A stretch of DNA of 6,896 bases. Origin: DASVXQ01 sp040414855. Lineage in GTDB: Bacteria; Actinomycetota; CALGFH01. Location: assembly GCA_040414855.1 (NCBI GenBank), contig JBEDUQ010000231.1:1-6896 (forward strand), written 5' to 3'. Below the pieces are notes generated by a model that had not been told where the DNA came from, searched no databases, and saw only the letters and a program-made list of their open reading frames with translations. Positions 5,530 through 6,896 of this stretch are shown here, piece by piece (the stretch's first letter is position 1; each line of letters begins with the position of its first letter). A program made the position numbers and the translations under genes.

Positions 5530-5725
5530 GGGCGGCACCTCCTCTGGGTCGAGCCGATCGGCGGGGGGATGAACGCTTCGAGGGTGCCACGCCGAGGCCG
5601 CGCGGGCGACGGCTTTTCGACTTCTGTGGACAAGCGAACGCGGCAGCGGCTGTCGTACCCGGTCTGCCCGTCTTGATCTGGAGTAGCGTGATCGTGCTCG
5701 TGTTGGACGCGACGATGGGGGTCTC
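5530..5725. other. Divergent intergenic region between ABC-F and DUF4188 genes
   Basis: This 196-base gap must hold the starts of transcription for both flanking genes. The ABC-F ribosome site AGAGGAGG is at 5545-5538. Base composition falls locally around 5611-5640 (GCTTTTCGACTTCTGTGGAC), the least GC-rich part of the gap. I find no convincing paired -35/-10 boxes on either strand; TAGCGT (5684-5689, plus) is a possible -10 only. A single DnaA-box-like site is listed separately. No open frame in the gap looks coding. Confidence 0.6.
5625..5633 (-). promoter_or_regulatory. Single DnaA-box-like 9-mer
   Basis: TGTGGACAA on the plus strand reads TTGTCCACA on the minus strand, which matches the DnaA box preferred in streptomycetes and related high-GC actinobacteria. 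It lies in the divergent promoter region. There is only one such box, so this is not an origin. It may be a DnaA regulatory or titration site, or chance. Confidence 0.35.
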
Positions 5726-6241
5726 GTGGCCAGAGTCCAGCAGCGCCAGACCGTCGATCTCTCCGCCTACCCCGACCTGGTGGTGATCTACCTTGGCATG
5801 CAGGCCAAGAGCCTTCGGGGCCTGAGGACACTGCTGTCCTACGGTCAGCGGATCACCCGCTCGGTCGAGGCGGCACCCGACGGCTTGCTGCGGCACCAGT
5901 TCATGATGTTCTCCCTGTTCCCGCCGCACCTGGGCATGCGCCAGTACTGGCGGGACTTCGACGCGTTGGAGCGGTGGGCCCGGTCGGAGCCCCACCGGAC
6001 CTGGTGGCAGGCGCTGCTGCGGGATCCGGGTGGGACCGGCTTCTGGCACGAGACCTATTTCATCCGGGGCGGCATCGAGACGATCTTCCTGGACGTGAAC
6101 CCGCCGACCGGGCTGCTGTCGTTCGCCCAGGCCCATGAGGCGAGGGGCGCGATGTTCTCGGCCCGGCGGCGGCTGCGGGTGCAAGGGGAGGAGCAGGCCC
6201 CGCCCGGACTCACCGAAGAGGAGTTCTACCAGGCCCGCTGA
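5726..6241 (+). CDS. DUF4188 / Af470-like monooxygenase-family protein
   Basis: The 171-residue protein matches the DUF4188 family, later described as monooxygenase Af470-like after a fungal fumagillin-pathway enzyme; bacterial members are mostly uncharacterised. Signs are an N-terminal strand-rich part DLVVIYLGMQAKSLRGL (17-33), a Phe/Pro-rich stretch (59-68), YWRDFDALERWARSEPHRTW (74-93), GTGFWHETYF (103-112) and the paired glycines at 115-116 before a short strand. These suggest a dimeric ferredoxin-like alpha/beta barrel fold; no flavin or haem signature is visible, so oxidation is only inferred from the family name. GTG 5726-5728 is the start, after GGGGG at 5717-5721. It is cytoplasmic by appearance. 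It diverges from the ABC-F gene and converges on the PepSY gene, so it is probably expressed alone. Confidence 0.8.
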   Translation: MARVQQRQTVDLSAYPDLVVIYLGMQAKSLRGLRTLLSYGQRITRSVEAAPDGLLRHQFMMFSLFPPHLGMRQYWRDFDALERWARSEPHRTWWQALLRDPGGTGFWHETYFIRGGIETIFLDVNPPTGLLSFAQAHEARGAMFSARRRLRVQGEEQAPPGLTEEEFYQAR

Positions 6242-6243
6242 CC

Positions 6244-6272
6244 GGCCCGTCGTCGCCGGGGGCGACCGGGCC
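6244..6272 (+). terminator. GC-rich hairpin directly after the DUF4188 stop
   Basis: GGCCCG (6244-6249) pairs with CGGGCC (6267-6272), and TCGCC (6253-6257) pairs with GGCGA (6261-6265) around a GGG loop, with a small internal loop between the two helices. It begins three bases after the stop codon. There is no T-run, as is common for actinobacterial terminators. Confidence 0.55.
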
Positions 6273-6285
6273 CGTGACATCGAGA

Positions 6286-6319
6286 GGAGCCCGGCCCCGA
6301 TGTGCGGGTGCCGGGCTCC
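6286..6319. terminator. Long GC-rich hairpin between convergent genes, possibly bidirectional
   Basis: GGAGCCCGG (6286-6294) and CCGGGCTCC (6311-6319) are perfect nine-base inverted copies, and the stem can extend inward by three more pairs past one mismatch. It lies 15 bases beyond the PepSY stop on the minus strand and 45 bases beyond the DUF4188 stop on the plus strand, so it can serve either transcript. No T-run is seen. Confidence 0.6.
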
Positions 6320-6333
6320 GTCGTGCGGGCGAT

Positions 6334-6882
6334 TCAGTTGTCGTCGCCGCTGCGCTCGATCTTGACGGGGTGGAAGTTGGCGTCGAGGTCGACCTCGATC
6401 TTGGTGCCGTCGCGCTGGATCAGCTCGACGTGGTAGACGGCGCCGGTGGCCTCGGTCTCGTGCTCGATCTCGCGGACGCTGGCCCCGGGGATCGCCGCGA
6501 GCGCGGCCGCCCGGGCCCGGCGCGCCGCGGTGCCGGCCAGGTTCGCGTCGTCCCGACGTGAGCTGGTGCCGCGGTCGTCGCCGGCCGGGTCGTCCAGACC
6601 GGACCGGGTCCCGCGGTCGTCACCGGCGCCCTCGTCCAGACCGGAGCGGGTCCCGTGGTCGTCGCCAGCGCCCTCATCCAGTCCCGAGCGGGTCCCGCGG
6701 TCGTCACCGGCGCCCTCGTCCAGACCGGAGCGAGTGCCGTGGTCGTCCGCGACCGTGCCGCCGGTGGTGCTGACGGTCGCCGACCGGTCGCCCTCGTTCA
6801 TCGCGCTGGCGACGCCGATGCCGCCGATGAGGAGCATGAGCCCTGCCGCCGGAGCGACGATCCACCTGGTGCCCTGTCGCAT
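6334..6882 (-). CDS. Secreted protein with acidic tandem repeats and a C-terminal PepSY domain
   Basis: The 182-residue protein begins with a signal peptide: basic MRQGTRW, hydrophobic core (8-25), and a likely cleavage after VASA (24-27). Residues 46-101 are four 14-residue repeats of the form DD-H/R-GTRSGLDEGAG, followed by a partial fifth unit; this part is acidic and probably unstructured. Residues about 119-178 match PepSY: ARAAALAAIPGASVREIEHE, then VYHVELIQRDGTKIEVDLDA and HPVKIERS. PepSY domains occur in secreted or membrane proteins and are linked to peptidase inhibition or to extracytoplasmic iron and redox functions; which applies here is unknown. ATG 6882-6880 has AGGAGG (6895-6890) seven bases upstream. 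No lipobox or anchor is seen, so it should be released or held in the wall. The promoter lies outside the window. Confidence 0.88.
   Translation of the reverse strand: MRQGTRWIVAPAAGLMLLIGGIGVASAMNEGDRSATVSTTGGTVADDHGTRSGLDEGAGDDRGTRSGLDEGAGDDHGTRSGLDEGAGDDRGTRSGLDDPAGDDRGTSSRRDDANLAGTAARRARAAALAAIPGASVREIEHETEATGAVYHVELIQRDGTKIEVDLDANFHPVKIERSGDDN
6580..6747 (-). repeat. Four 42-bp tandem repeats in the PepSY gene
   Basis: Units lie at 6706-6747, 6664-6705, 6622-6663 and 6580-6621, with a decayed fifth to about 6544. The first and third units differ at only two bases, whereas neighbouring units differ more, so the array looks like a dimer (84 bp) that was duplicated. The encoded third residue alternates His, Arg, His, Arg. 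The frame is kept throughout. Confidence 0.92.
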
Positions 6883-6896
6883 CGTGGTTCCTCCTG

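Noticed and set aside
4703..6280. Minus-strand open frame of 525 codons across the DUF4188 gene and the ABC-F 5' half
   Set aside because: It runs antisense to DUF4188 and in another frame over ABC-F, crossing the intergenic promoter region. Its composition is Arg-rich shadow sequence.
6580..6747. Regular 42-bp repeats as a CRISPR array
   Set aside because: Units are directly adjacent with no unique spacers and form part of an open reading frame.
6754..6768. TTGGT (residues 39-43) in the PepSY protein as an ApbE flavin acceptor motif
   Set aside because: The known acceptor pattern needs an Asp three residues before the Thr/Ser and normally Ala before the last Thr; here these are Val and Gly.

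Overview
This is a very GC-rich window of actinomycete type. Codons end mostly in G or C, GTG starts are common, strong GGAGG ribosome sites sit 5 to 8 bases before the chosen starts, and recO is followed directly by uppS, an order known from actinobacteria. I cannot name genus or species from the sequence.

Layout from right to left, because most genes are on the minus strand. At 6334-6882 (minus) lies a secreted protein with a PepSY domain behind four 14-residue acidic repeats. It converges with a plus-strand gene at 5726-6241 (DUF4188 / Af470-like monooxygenase family), and two GC-rich hairpins separate them. A 196-base divergent region (5530-5725) then leads into a minus-strand run: an ABC-F ATPase (3748-5529), a deoxyribose-phosphate-aldolase-like protein that appears to lack the catalytic lysines (3002-3682), recO (2277-3005), uppS (1504-2277), a small VOC/glyoxalase-fold protein (1035-1418), a single-pass membrane protein with a Gly/Gln-rich exterior (462-890), and the 5' part of an apbE gene (FAD:protein FMN transferase) cut by the left edge.

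The aldolase-like gene, recO and uppS overlap by 4 bases and 1 base (GTGA and TGATG junctions) and look translationally coupled. They join DNA repair and carrier-lipid synthesis with a probable pseudo-enzyme. The membrane protein and apbE overlap by 11 bases and look like a second coupled pair, probably concerned with extracytoplasmic flavin transfer. The VOC gene stands between these groups, with perfect inverted repeats in the gaps on both sides.

The most striking general feature is the number of short tandem repeats. There are 5 x 18 bp in apbE, about 2 x 36 bp in the ABC-F gene, 4 x 42 bp in the PepSY gene, and an almost exact 2 x 41 bp duplication across the 3' end of uppS. The three inside genes have units divisible by three and keep the frame. 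The fourth is not a multiple of three and sits where it does no harm. I see no mobile element, CRISPR array, tRNA or rRNA. The best candidate for something undescribed is the aldolase-like protein coupled to recO.
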